Assembly: GCA_013695495.1 (NCBI GenBank)
Contig: JACDAK010000128.1
Location: 1-16,739 of the forward strand
Direction of reading: 5' to 3'
DNA length: 16,739 bases
Source of the DNA: Blastocatellia bacterium
GTDB taxonomy: Bacteria > Acidobacteriota > Blastocatellia > Pyrinomonadales > Pyrinomonadaceae
The stretch's first letter is position 1, and every line of letters starts with the position of its first letter. Both the position numbers and the translations under genes were made by a program. The notes beneath the pieces are model-generated. The model had not been told where the DNA came from and made no database searches. It worked only from the letters and a program-made list of their open reading frames with translations. Shown piece by piece: positions 7,525 through 16,064 of the stretch.

Positions 7525-7526
7525 CC

Positions 7527-10001
7527 TTACATCATTGAAACGGGGTCGATCTCGAGGTGCACGATCTTGAGGTCGGTCCCGCTTGTTTCTGCGCGAGCGA
7601 ATGCTTGGTCGAGCGTTTCGCGTAGAACGACGCGCGACGGTGATTTCACGATGATCTGAAACCGGTACTCGTTTTTGATCCGGGCGATAGGCGCCGGGGC
7701 AGGGCCGAGGATGCGGCTTGCCCGGTCGGGACTCGAGAGGTCCAGTGCATCGCGGAGCAATTTCGCCGAACGCATGGCGTAGTTTTGATCGCGATGTTTG
7801 ATCATTATCGATGCCAAAACGACGAAAGGCGGATAGTTCATGCGCTGGCGGTAGCGGATCTCTTCCGTATAGAAGCCGTCGAAATCCTGCTCAGACGCAT
7901 GGCGGAGAGCATAGTGCTCCGGATAGTAAGTTTGGATCAGCACTCGGCCCGGCAGCGAACCGCGTCCGGCCCGCCCCGCGACCTGGGTGAGCAGCTGGAA
8001 GGTGCGTTCCGCGGCGCGGAAATCGGGGAAGCCGAGGCCCGCGTCGACCGATACGACGCCGACCAAGGTCACGTTGGGGAAATCGTGGCCCTTGGCGATC
8101 ATCTGAGTGCCGACGAGCATATCGATCTCGCCGCGGTCGAAGGCGAGAAGGGTCTTGGTCATTTCGCCTTTTCGTGTCATCGAGTCACGGTCGATGCGGA
8201 CGATCTTGAGGTGCGAGAATTTCTTGATGAGCACATCCTCGATCTGCTCGGTGCCCTGGCCAATGAAGTAGAGAAAGGTGCTTTCGCAAAATGGGCATTT
8301 TGAGGGAGCCGTGGCGGCGTGGTCGCAGTAATGGCACACCATGCGGCCGTTGCGCCGATGATATGTCATCGTGATGTCGCAGTTCTTGCATCGGAGGCGT
8401 TCACCGCATGAACGGCAGAGCACGAATGAAGAGAAGCCGCGGCGGTTTAGCAGGATTATCGACTGTTCGCCTTTGCGGTGTGCTTCGTCGATCGCTTCGA
8501 TGAATTGCGGTGCGAGAATTACGTCCTTGCCGCCAAATCGTTTGAAGACCTCGCGCATATCAATGAGTTCGGCTTTTGCGAGCGGGCGACCGCCGATTCG
8601 ATGCGGCAATTGCAGATACCGATACTTGCCTGTCTTTGCATTGTGAAATGTTTCGAGCGACGGGGTAGCCGAGCCGAGTAGGGCAACGGCTGACGCCATG
8701 TGAGCGCGCATGACTGCGACATCGCGGGCGCTGTAATAGGGGGATTCGTTCTGCCGGTAGGACGGGTCGTGTTCTTCGTCGATGATGATGAGGCGGAGAT
8801 TGCCGAGAGGCGCGAAAATGGCCGAACGCGTGCCGATGGCGATGCGGGCAGCTCCGGAGCGGATCCGCCGCCATTCATCGAACCGTTCACCGGGGGAAAG
8901 GCTTGAGTGAAGAATGGCCACTTTGCGGCCGAAAACTGCACGCAGCCTGCGCGAAAATATCGGAGTCAGCGAGATCTCAGGCACGAGCATCAGTGCCGAA
9001 CCGCCTCGTTCCAGCGTAGAACGCATGGCGCGAATGTAGACCTCTGTTTTTCCGCTGCCGGTTATTCCGTGAAGGAGGAACGCTTGAAATTGGTTGTCTC
9101 CTAACGCTTTTTCAATCTCTTTCAGCGCACCTTGTTGTTCAGGGTTGAGCGTGAGCTCCGGATGCCGAAGGCCGTCAGTATCAGTTATCGGATCACGTAA
9201 GATCTCGCGGAGATAGATCTCGACGACCCCCGAACGAGCGAGGGTCGTCACCGGCGATGCGGCGACGCCGGCTTGATCGAGAAGTTCTTGGAAGAACATA
9301 TCGCCGCCGTGATCGCGGAGGGTGTCGATCACTTTCTGGCGGAGGTCGGTGAGTTTTGCCGGAATATCGGCATTGTCGATGAGCCTTACGGCTTTGCGGA
9401 GCTTCGGTTTGAGCTTTGGTTTATACGCACGTTCTTCGAGTGCGATAAAGCCCAACTTCGCCAGGTCGCGAATTGCCCGGCTGGCGGGTGCTTTCCCGTG
9501 TTTTTTTTCGATCTCCCCAATGGCGCGTTCACGTATTGTGTGGAGGTCGTTGAGAATCTCCCATTTAAGGGCTGTCGATACTTGAGGGTCATGTATAAGC
9601 CCGGCTTCTGTGATACGAACGATGCGTTCGGATGCGGTGTTTATCCCAGCGGGCAGGGAAGCCTTTAGGACCTCGCCCCATGCGGCGGCGTAGTAATCTG
9701 CGGTCCATTTTGTTAGTGCGATTATCTCTTCGGATAAGAGCGGTTTTTCGTCAATGAGCTCGATGGCATCTTTTATCAGCGTGGGGTCGAGGTCAGGCGA
9801 GCCGGAGAGGTCGGAACTGAACCCCACAGCATAGCCGATCATGGATCGTTTGCCAAAAGGGACGGTCAGGCGCGAGCCGATCGCAGTCTTGTCGCGTAAA
9901 CCCAAAGGCAGGCGATAGGTGAAATTTCGTCTGATCGGTATGGGCAGTGCCACCGCTACGAAAAGACGATCATCGGCCGGAATGTCACTGACTTGAGGCA
10001 T
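7527..10001 (-). CDS. priA: Primosomal protein N' (replication restart helicase PriA)
   Basis: PriA is a 3'-to-5' superfamily 2 DNA helicase that recognises stalled forks and reloads the replisome. An N-terminal 3'-DNA-binding domain (FVAVALPIPIRRNFTYRLP) is followed by a winged-helix region, then Walker A GITGSGKT (about 312-319), the DEEH box in IIIDEEHDPSYRQ (about 408-411), and the aromatic-rich ESPYYSARDVA loop. Four CxxC pairs (CRSC, CKNC, CHYC, CPFC, about 529-572) bind two zinc ions. GSATPSLE and the VAGRAGRG helicase motif are intact. I chose the ATG at 10001 (824 residues); an in-frame TTG at 10019 would add six residues and neither has a clear ribosome site. It is convergent with the Uma2 gene and divergent from the small membrane protein. 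Confidence 0.97.
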   Translation of the reverse strand: MPQVSDIPADDRLFVAVALPIPIRRNFTYRLPLGLRDKTAIGSRLTVPFGKRSMIGYAVGFSSDLSGSPDLDPTLIKDAIELIDEKPLLSEEIIALTKWTADYYAAAWGEVLKASLPAGINTASERIVRITEAGLIHDPQVSTALKWEILNDLHTIRERAIGEIEKKHGKAPASRAIRDLAKLGFIALEERAYKPKLKPKLRKAVRLIDNADIPAKLTDLRQKVIDTLRDHGGDMFFQELLDQAGVAASPVTTLARSGVVEIYLREILRDPITDTDGLRHPELTLNPEQQGALKEIEKALGDNQFQAFLLHGITGSGKTEVYIRAMRSTLERGGSALMLVPEISLTPIFSRRLRAVFGRKVAILHSSLSPGERFDEWRRIRSGAARIAIGTRSAIFAPLGNLRLIIIDEEHDPSYRQNESPYYSARDVAVMRAHMASAVALLGSATPSLETFHNAKTGKYRYLQLPHRIGGRPLAKAELIDMREVFKRFGGKDVILAPQFIEAIDEAHRKGEQSIILLNRRGFSSFVLCRSCGERLRCKNCDITMTYHRRNGRMVCHYCDHAATAPSKCPFCESTFLYFIGQGTEQIEDVLIKKFSHLKIVRIDRDSMTRKGEMTKTLLAFDRGEIDMLVGTQMIAKGHDFPNVTLVGVVSVDAGLGFPDFRAAERTFQLLTQVAGRAGRGSLPGRVLIQTYYPEHYALRHASEQDFDGFYTEEIRYRQRMNYPPFVVLASIMIKHRDQNYAMRSAKLLRDALDLSSPDRASRILGPAPAPIARIKNEYRFQIIVKSPSRVVLRETLDQAFARAETSGTDLKIVHLEIDPVSMM

Positions 10002-10070
10002 TGTTGGATGGTCTGGCAAAATGATAACCTATTGAAACTTCATAGCGAAATCTGCTTATTTCTGACAGAC

Positions 10071-10580
10071 ATGGATACATTGACCAAACTCAACGACAAG
10101 CCGGTGCGCAGCTACTCTGGTTTCATCATCGGCGGATTGATCGGCGTTGTTCTGATCGCGATTGTGGCGATTTACATACTGCAGCAGCCGTCACGAGAGG
10201 AGCAGATCGCGACAGTTTTAGCGACGGCACATCAACCGGGCGCGCCGGAGTTTGAAGAGCTTGCCAAGGATATTGTGATCTCAACTGGTGAGAACACGGT
10301 CGAGTCGCCGAATGCTTTCGGATCTATCTCGATGTTCATTGTCGGGACTGTACGCAACAACGGGCAAAGGTTGATAACCGTGCTGGAAGTAAACGCAGCA
10401 GTCGTCGATCTAGAAGAAAACGTGATTCGCGAAAAGCGCGTTTTGGTCGTACCGGCCCAGCAGCCGCAGTTAGGCGCGGAGAGTTCTGTGCCTGTAACGC
10501 TCAGCATTGATGGATTTTCTACTAAAGACGATCGGGCAAATATCCGCTGGAGCGTTACGGCGATCCGGGCCGGCAGTTAA
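10071..10580 (+). CDS. Membrane-anchored protein with a predicted beta-sandwich domain, unknown function
   Basis: I do not recognise a named gene. The 169-residue protein has a short cytoplasmic N-terminus, one membrane segment (about 17-39, GFIIGGLIGVVLIAIVAIYI) and a probably periplasmic domain. That domain contains FGSISMFIVGTVRNNGQRLI and VVDLEENVIREKRVLVVPAQ, the pattern of FxLYD/DUF2393-like beta-sandwich domains that measure 'change from the basal state'; this assignment is tentative. The open frame runs upstream to 9993, but the ATG at 10071 directly precedes the membrane segment and avoids the priA start region. It is divergent from priA, and its TAA overlaps the stop of the ABC ATPase. 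Confidence 0.75.
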   Translation: MDTLTKLNDKPVRSYSGFIIGGLIGVVLIAIVAIYILQQPSREEQIATVLATAHQPGAPEFEELAKDIVISTGENTVESPNAFGSISMFIVGTVRNNGQRLITVLEVNAAVVDLEENVIREKRVLVVPAQQPQLGAESSVPVTLSIDGFSTKDDRANIRWSVTAIRAGS

Positions 10581-11533
10581 GCCGACACCTCATCAGCTTT
10601 TGTTTCCCTAACAAATAAATCTTCGAGCGATTGCTTTACGGGAGTGACCGAGACCAATCGGCCGCCGTTCTTTCTGATCATCGGGAAGACACGGTCGATA
10701 TCTTCTTCGGCGAGTACCTCGATCCTTGCACCTGAGGGATGGAAGGCGGTCGTTGCGCCGGCGACCGCGGTTAGGTCTTCGTTTAATGCCACCGGGCTAA
10801 CGCCGCTCACCACGATCTCGAAAGAGCGAGTGCCGCCGGTCTCGGATAGCAGATCGGTTAGGTTGCCCGTAGCTGCGAGGCGTCCTTTTCTCAGGATAGC
10901 TACTTCATCGCAGAGCGATTCGACGTCAGAGAGGATGTGGGTGGACATGAAAACGGTGGTGCCTTTTTCGCGCAGGCCGACGATGAGTTCCCGTATCTCG
11001 CGGCGGCCAATGGGGTCAAGGCCGCTCATGGGCTCGTCAAGAAATACAACCTCAGGTGAGTTGATGAGAGCTTGGGCGAGCCCAACGCGTTGCAGCATTC
11101 CCTTTGAGAACTTTCGAAGCTGGCGATCCCAGTCTTTCTCGCTCAAGCCCACGCTGGTGAGAAGTTGCTCGGTTCGCGTTTTTCGCCTTTCCGTCGAAAG
11201 GCCGAAGAGTTCGCCGAAATAGTTCATTATCTCGCGGGCCGTCAGGTAATCGTAGAAATAGGGGTTCTCGGGGCAATAGCCGATCGAGGAATGCATCTGC
11301 ACGTCTGAAATATCACGGCCAAGGATCTTTGCCATCCCCTCGGTTGGGTAGAGCAGGCTCATCAGGATCTTGATAGTGGTCGTTTTGCCGGCTCCGTTGC
11401 CGCCGAGGAAGCCGAAGATCTGACCGCCCTTGACGTTGAGATCGAGGCTATCGAGCGCGCGGACTTTGCGTTTGCGCCAGAATCCGGTTTCGTAATCTTT
11501 CGAGAGGTTGTTTATCTCAATAACGTGGTTCAT
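10577..11533 (-). CDS. ABC transporter ATP-binding protein (ABC-2 type)
   Basis: This is the nucleotide-binding subunit of an ABC-2-type exporter. In its 318 residues, Walker A GGNGAGKT (44-51), the signature FSKGM (142-146), Walker B VVFLDEP (162-168) and the switch His in STHIL (199) are all present. The Q-loop position reads GYCPENPYFYDYLT, with E-N where many ABC proteins have Q; this variant occurs in some ABC-2 ATPases. The C-terminal 100 residues form the accessory domain common in this class. It is the third gene of the permease-TPR-ATPase operon, starting in an ATGA overlap with the TPR gene. The substrate is unknown; the relatives are linked to gliding, copper-enzyme maturation or drug export. 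Confidence 0.93.
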   Translation of the reverse strand: MNHVIEINNLSKDYETGFWRKRKVRALDSLDLNVKGGQIFGFLGGNGAGKTTTIKILMSLLYPTEGMAKILGRDISDVQMHSSIGYCPENPYFYDYLTAREIMNYFGELFGLSTERRKTRTEQLLTSVGLSEKDWDRQLRKFSKGMLQRVGLAQALINSPEVVFLDEPMSGLDPIGRREIRELIVGLREKGTTVFMSTHILSDVESLCDEVAILRKGRLAATGNLTDLLSETGGTRSFEIVVSGVSPVALNEDLTAVAGATTAFHPSGARIEVLAEEDIDRVFPMIRKNGGRLVSVTPVKQSLEDLFVRETKADEVSA

Positions 11534-12480
11534 TGGTTGTTGCGATTACGCGGAGCCTTGGGTATTGGGGTAGTGGCTGAAAGCTGCGATGTGCAGGTTT
11601 CAGTATCAAGCCGGTATGGCTCGCCTGCCGGATCCACAAGCTCCAAATCGGGATTTATTCGGAAATCTTTGTTGTGGGGCAGTTTGACGCGAGTTAGCAG
11701 TTGAGTGATCTCCCTGAAGCTGCGGGGGCAACGGCCCGTGCTGCTTTGGACGTCGGCAAGTACCTTGTCAATAGCGTCGCGTTCATCGAGTGAGTCGAGC
11801 TCCATCAGTCGAAGCCGTGCGTTGTTGCGGCTTTGCTCGTCTTCGGCCTCTGCGAGGAGCTGATTGTATATGCCGCGGGCGGTTTCGCGGCTACCGCCTT
11901 CGGTCTGCATGGCTGCGACCATCTGTCGCATGAAGACCGGCGCACCCGGAATCGTTGATCCGCGTTCGTATGTTTCGGCTGCTTTTTCGTAATCTTCGAG
12001 CCGCCAGTGGATATAGCCGAGGTATTGATAGAGCCTCCAGGCTTCGGGATTGGCGGCGATGCCTTTTTCCGTCAGGCTGATCGCGAGTTCCGGGTCTATC
12101 GCGGGCAGGACGCTGGCGCCGTAGGAATATGCCGGCATGAAATGCGGGTCGAGGTCGGTGGCATTGTCGAGAAACGGATAGAGCAGCCGCGGGTTGAGCG
12201 TGGTCAGATCTTCGAGATTTATGTCGGCATCGCCGGCGCCGATGATTTTGTTGCCGACATATTGGAGCGACCACATCCAGTACCAGTCGGCAATGAGCCC
12301 TTCGGCGCCGAGGGCCCAGCCTTTGAGACGCTTACCCTGAAAGGCGAGGTCCGAATCAGAATATGCTTCGGGCAATCGTACGCGGTTATTTGCGGTGAAA
12401 TTGCTGATCGCATATACGCCGAAATATCCCGCGATGAGGATGATGAATAGAGTGATGATCTGTATTGAGATTCGCCCCAT
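11530..12480 (-). CDS. Membrane-anchored TPR protein within the ABC operon
   Basis: The protein has 316 residues. One N-terminal membrane helix (about 7-27) is followed by a Trp-rich segment (ADWYWMWSLQYVG, 65-75) and a run of TPR-like helices (about 105-210, including AWRLYQYLGYIHWRLEDYEK). The tail (about 248-300) has two cysteines (C251, C296) that could form a disulfide and ends DPAGEPYRLD, a pattern also seen near pseudopilin C-termini. The soluble part is probably periplasmic, which is inferred from the single anchor and the cysteine pair. It starts immediately after the permease stop (no gap) and its own stop overlaps the ATPase start, so it is likely a dedicated partner of this transporter. 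I know no named family with certainty. Confidence 0.85.
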   Translation of the reverse strand: MGRISIQIITLFIILIAGYFGVYAISNFTANNRVRLPEAYSDSDLAFQGKRLKGWALGAEGLIADWYWMWSLQYVGNKIIGAGDADINLEDLTTLNPRLLYPFLDNATDLDPHFMPAYSYGASVLPAIDPELAISLTEKGIAANPEAWRLYQYLGYIHWRLEDYEKAAETYERGSTIPGAPVFMRQMVAAMQTEGGSRETARGIYNQLLAEAEDEQSRNNARLRLMELDSLDERDAIDKVLADVQSSTGRCPRSFREITQLLTRVKLPHNKDFRINPDLELVDPAGEPYRLDTETCTSQLSATTPIPKAPRNRNNQ

Positions 12481-13251
12481 CTATTTGAAATTCCGGCGTT
12501 GAAAGACGAAAGCCGCGATGGCGAGCATTATTACAACATAAACTAAGGCGTAGGCGGTCGCACCGAGCATCATTTCGGCATTCGGAACGAGTCCGTTAGC
12601 GGCTTCGCTGCGGAACGAGAATAATTGCAGATTTGGCAGCACGTAGTAGATGATCTCGAACACGATCCGAGCGACTTCGGAGCCGAGGGCTTGGCCGAGA
12701 TCGCGCAGCGATGTGCTGAGATGACCGATCAGGAATACGAGAAACGTGAGCAAGGCGGAAAGCGCCGCCGAGGAGAATGAGGAGAAGACGATGGCGACGG
12801 AGGTGACGATCGCGAGTTCGAGGAAGATGAGGTATATCGCTCCCCATATGGAGAAGACCAGTTCGCGGTCGCCGACGTAGGCGAGGGCTGCGACCACGCC
12901 TAGACCCATCACGACAATGTTGATCAAAAGCGTGAGGCAAAGGCCCAAGTATTTACCGATGATGAACTGAGGTCGACTAACGGGCTTGGCGAAGATGGCG
13001 AAGACCGTGCGTTTTTCGATCTCTTTAGATACAAGCCCAACGCCAACAAAGATGGCGATAAAAACCCCGAACAGCAGCATCGCATTAAGGCTGATGTTCA
13101 CGATCGTCCGAGCTTCCTGCCCATCGGTCAGATCCCCAAGCAAAACCGCACAGCCAATCACCAAGAGCACAAAAATGACAAGGTTATACAGAATGCGGTC
13201 ACGAACCGCTTCCCGGAAGGTGTTTCTGGCTATGATTGTTATTGATCTCAA
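12481..13251 (-). CDS. ABC-2 type transporter permease
   Basis: The protein has 256 residues with about six membrane segments, from RILYNLVIFVLLVIGCAVLL to ALVYVVIMLAIAAFVFQRRN. The opening IIARNTFREAVRDR and the EKRTVFAIFAKPVSRPQFIIGK loop are typical of ABC-2 permeases of the NosY-like group. It pairs with the ATPase two genes downstream. The start codon is TTG at 13251; no upstream ATG exists in frame before a stop at about 13309, and the sequence after TTG (RSITIIARNTF) has the usual N-terminal pattern. It has no clear Shine-Dalgarno, so expression could be weak or depend on another start. Confidence 0.92.
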   Translation of the reverse strand: MRSITIIARNTFREAVRDRILYNLVIFVLLVIGCAVLLGDLTDGQEARTIVNISLNAMLLFGVFIAIFVGVGLVSKEIEKRTVFAIFAKPVSRPQFIIGKYLGLCLTLLINIVVMGLGVVAALAYVGDRELVFSIWGAIYLIFLELAIVTSVAIVFSSFSSAALSALLTFLVFLIGHLSTSLRDLGQALGSEVARIVFEIIYYVLPNLQLFSFRSEAANGLVPNAEMMLGATAYALVYVVIMLAIAAFVFQRRNFK

Positions 13252-13278
13252 GGCGAATTAAAACGAATGTGCGAACAG

Positions 13279-13309
13279 GAATTTCCAGAAATATATTAAT
13301 CGAATTTCC
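13279..13309. repeat. Pair of GAATTTCC direct repeats upstream of the permease operon
   Basis: GAATTTCC occurs at 13279-13286 and again at 13302-13309, 23 nt apart, in the short AT-rich gap between the Wzy_C-type gene and the permease gene. It could be a pair of operator half-sites, but two 8-mers are weak evidence. Confidence 0.25.
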
Positions 13310-13332
13310 TAAAAGTGAAAAGGCAATTTGCG

Positions 13333-15342
13333 CTATGGAGCCGTTTGGGTGAAGTTGAAGCTAAAACGTTCCTCGGGGAAGCGGATATCGCGTTCTTCCT
13401 TGACGGCGTAGAGTGCGATGTGCGGTAAAAGATCCATCACCTCAGCGTTATCTTTGTTTTGAAAGGCTGCCTGAGTTGCCTTGAGGGGACTTTCAGTAAG
13501 AAGGGCCCACCAGGTACGCGTTTGGCGAGGGTTGATCTGCAACGCACGATCGAGATAAGTTTTTGCGGCGTCATGCTTTCCGTTGTGTTCAAGCAGGGCT
13601 GCGTAGCGGGTAAGTACGAACGGCGACCGCGGATAAAGGCTAACGGCTTTGGCGAACGTCGCTTCCGCGCCCTTGTAATCGTTGGCGAGTGCCTGCGCAG
13701 AGGCGAGGTAAGAGAAATCTGCCGAGCGTGCGAGTCCGAGTCTTATCGCATGTTGAAAATGCGGGACGGCATCGGCGTATCTTTCTGCTTGCAGTAGCCG
13801 AAGAGCTAGGACATATGGCGCGTCGGCGTTTTCGTGATCGAGCCACATTGCTCTTTCGTATAGCGGAATGGCTTTGGCTAGGTCGGGTTCGGATGTCGCA
13901 GACGCGGCGATCGCTGCACTCGTTACACGGAGGGAGGAATAGCCCGCGAGGAGAATACAGGCCAGAGCTCCGGCAGCGAAACCCAGTTTGTAAGTCGCAG
14001 GAGAGACGGTGGTGAGCGGCTCACCCTCTTTTGACGGTGTGAATAGAAAGCGTGCAGCCACGGCGAGAACGAAAAAGAACATCAAGCCGTTTTGCATAAC
14101 CCTAAACGAATACGATGTGACCAAAGAACTCGCGAGGAACATAGCGATTCCGAGAAGGGCTGCGATGGAATAGAGCGGCTGGTGCCGAATTCGCCGGAGG
14201 GCAGAAATGCCAAGCATTGCGATGCCGATCAACAGCCAAACAAGGATCGAAACTCCGACTACGCCAAGTTCCGCGGCGATCTGAAGAAATTCATTATGCG
14301 CGCGCTCGGGAATCTCGCTCTCGGCTTGTGCCAGATATGGATTTGACGGGTCTGCGGCGGCGTAGTTCGCACGGTAACGGTTCGTCTCGAATCCGAAGTT
14401 GTCCGCGCCGATGCCGACGATGGGATTGGCGGCGAACATTGTGAGCGACACGCCGATCATTAACTTGCGAAAGTCATTGCTGTTAGCCGTCGCCCCACCT
14501 TCGTCTTTAATGCGGGCGACTATTGGAATATCGCCGCGGGAGCTGAAAAATGATGGGATGTGAAATGGGAGCGGAGAAAGAATAACGGCCACGGCGATGA
14601 CCGCGAGCTTTTTGCGATAGTGATGAAAGCGGGGGAATAGCAAAATGACGGTCGCCATCGTGACGAATGAGGCCGCAAACAGGATCAGATTGATCCGCCC
14701 GAGTCCGCTAAATATTAGAAGCCCGAGCATGACCAGAACGGCTACACCTGCGTAAAACTTTCGACCTTTCAGCGTTATTGTTGCAGCGAGCAAAAGCGGG
14801 AAAATGGTGTTAGCTTGTTCGCCGTACTTTGAATAGACCATTCCAAGATTAACACCGCCTTCGAAATAGAGGTAGGTGGCATATCCGGTTGCCGCAAGTA
14901 CACCGAAAAATGCGAGCGACAGCCCGGGAACAAGAAGGAGTTTTCGCAGGTTCGCTCGGGATTGAACAAGGTGCCGGACGGCTATGTAGAATATGAGGTA
15001 GCAGGTCCAGACGAGCGTGTGATGAAGAGCGGATCGCGGCGACGCGGCCCAAATCATTGACAGTCCACTCCAGGTGATGAAGATGAGTACGGGGAGGATG
15101 ATCCAGGTGAATTCGGTCTTGGAGATCTGAAGAGCGTGTCGGCAGTTCTGATAAGCGCGGTAGGCGACAATTAAAGTAATGAGAAGAAATACTGAGGCAG
15201 TTAGCTCGACCCTCCATGAATGCATGAAGGTGTTCCAAACAGGCGGGATCGAGATGAGCAGCGCGAGCATGACCGCTGCCCAGCCGAAGGCGAAGAGGGT
15301 GGCGGGGTTGCGGTAGTCTAGCTGACGGAGCGGGGTTAACAT
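13333..15342 (-). CDS. O-antigen ligase (Wzy_C) family membrane protein with C-terminal TPRs
   Basis: The protein has 669 residues. Multiple membrane helices (about 10-12) span the first 460 residues. The Wzy_C hallmark is ERAHNEFLQIAAELGVVGVS, preceded by a long periplasmic loop (PIVGIGADNFGFETNRYR). The C-terminal third (about 500-640) contains TPR-like pairs (AIPLYERAMWLDHENADAPY and YADAVPHFQHAIRLGLARSA). This family includes O-antigen ligase WaaL and bacterial O-oligosaccharyltransferases such as PglL/TfpO. It lies directly after pilA on the same strand, so pilin glycosylation is a plausible role. The open frame extends to a TTG at 15381, but that start lies in the T tract of the pilA terminator. 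The ATG at 15342 is preferred; neither has a good ribosome site. Confidence 0.9.
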   Translation of the reverse strand: MLTPLRQLDYRNPATLFAFGWAAVMLALLISIPPVWNTFMHSWRVELTASVFLLITLIVAYRAYQNCRHALQISKTEFTWIILPVLIFITWSGLSMIWAASPRSALHHTLVWTCYLIFYIAVRHLVQSRANLRKLLLVPGLSLAFFGVLAATGYATYLYFEGGVNLGMVYSKYGEQANTIFPLLLAATITLKGRKFYAGVAVLVMLGLLIFSGLGRINLILFAASFVTMATVILLFPRFHHYRKKLAVIAVAVILSPLPFHIPSFFSSRGDIPIVARIKDEGGATANSNDFRKLMIGVSLTMFAANPIVGIGADNFGFETNRYRANYAAADPSNPYLAQAESEIPERAHNEFLQIAAELGVVGVSILVWLLIGIAMLGISALRRIRHQPLYSIAALLGIAMFLASSLVTSYSFRVMQNGLMFFFVLAVAARFLFTPSKEGEPLTTVSPATYKLGFAAGALACILLAGYSSLRVTSAAIAASATSEPDLAKAIPLYERAMWLDHENADAPYVLALRLLQAERYADAVPHFQHAIRLGLARSADFSYLASAQALANDYKGAEATFAKAVSLYPRSPFVLTRYAALLEHNGKHDAAKTYLDRALQINPRQTRTWWALLTESPLKATQAAFQNKDNAEVMDLLPHIALYAVKEERDIRFPEERFSFNFTQTAP

Positions 15343-15387
15343 GACAAGGTTGAGGGTGCGAGGCAAGAAGTGAGAGGTCAAAGGGAA

Positions 15388-15419
15388 AGAGAAGCGACCA
15401 TCGAAATGATCGCTTCTCT
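15388..15419 (-). terminator. Intrinsic terminator / attenuator after pilA
   Basis: AGAGAAGCGA pairs perfectly with TCGCTTCTCT (10 bp) around an inner loop, followed on the minus strand by TTTCCCTTT. It is 27 nt after the pilin stop and 46 nt before the ATG of the Wzy_C gene. It would end most pilin transcripts and leave a minority reading into the next gene. Confidence 0.85.
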
Positions 15420-15445
15420 GTCAAACGTAAGGCACTTAGTTAGTA

Positions 15446-15994
15446 CTAGTTGCCCATCGGGGTTCCGTTGGTGTACGAAGCACCAAGTGCTGCCGAACCG
15501 ATAAGAGCCATCGAGCCAGGACCGCCGCCGGAAGGAAGCACTTCAGCACCGATAACACCGTCGGTAGCGATACCGAAGTTTCGCGTACCGGTTGCCGTCA
15601 GACCAGCATTGCCGGTCGGAACCGCACGGATAGCAAACGATGCCGGGCTAGGCGTGCCTGCCGAGACAACGTTGAAGTTCAACATCGTGAATGCATAGCC
15701 GCTCTTTGTTGCGGTAGCGCTTCCGAGCTGTGAATCGATCAGGCCCGACGTGTTGAGGATCGGAAATCCACTGGTTCCAGCTGTGCCGCTCGTTCCAGCG
15801 TAGTTGCCGTTACCTGACGTCGCCTGGTATGTCGCCTGGGCACCGTGGAGGGTACGCAGGGAAGAAACTGCTGAACCTTCGTTAGCTGAACGACGTGCAG
15901 CCAAGAGGTTCGGGATGGCGATCGCTGCGATAATACCAATGATAACAACAACGATCAATAATTCGATAAGCGAGAAACCTTTCTGATTTTTCAT
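15446..15994 (-). CDS. pilA: Type IV pilin, PilA-like major pilin
   Basis: This is a subunit of a type IV pilus. In its 182 residues, the leader MKNQKG is cut after G6 and the mature protein starts FSLIELLIVVVIIGIIAAIA, with the conserved Glu at mature position 5. It continues IPNLLAARRSANEGSAVSSL along the amphipathic part of alpha-1, as in pilins of delta-proteobacterial and acidobacterial type. The rest is rich in Gly, Ser, Thr and Ala (TSGNGNYAGTSGTAGTSG), with no cysteine pair at the C-terminus, so the usual disulfide-bounded D-region is absent. Ser/Thr density makes O-glycosylation possible. AGGAGA at 16013-16008 is 13 nt before the ATG. A sigma-54-type promoter precedes it and a terminator follows it. 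Whether it is the major pilin or a minor pilin is inferred. Confidence 0.93.
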   Translation of the reverse strand: MKNQKGFSLIELLIVVVIIGIIAAIAIPNLLAARRSANEGSAVSSLRTLHGAQATYQATSGNGNYAGTSGTAGTSGFPILNTSGLIDSQLGSATATKSGYAFTMLNFNVVSAGTPSPASFAIRAVPTGNAGLTATGTRNFGIATDGVIGAEVLPSGGGPGSMALIGSAALGASYTNGTPMGN

Positions 15995-16064
15995 TTCTAG
16001 TTCACAATCTCCTAAAGTTTTGAGTTCAAGTCTGATATCTACCTTTCCCAGGCAATGTGGCTAG

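Noticed and set aside
10032..10060. Sigma-70 promoter (TTGAAA ... CTTATT) before the small membrane protein gene
   Set aside because: The -10 matches only three of six positions, so it is not reported as a feature.
13333..15381. TTG start at 15381 for the Wzy_C-type gene
   Set aside because: It lies in the T tract of the pilA terminator and has no ribosome site; the ATG at 15342 fits better.
15446..15994. Pseudopilin of a type II secretion system (GspG)
   Set aside because: GspG-type proteins usually carry a DPWG-x-PY motif near the C-terminus, which is absent here; the flanking sigma-54 activator and promoter favour a pilin.
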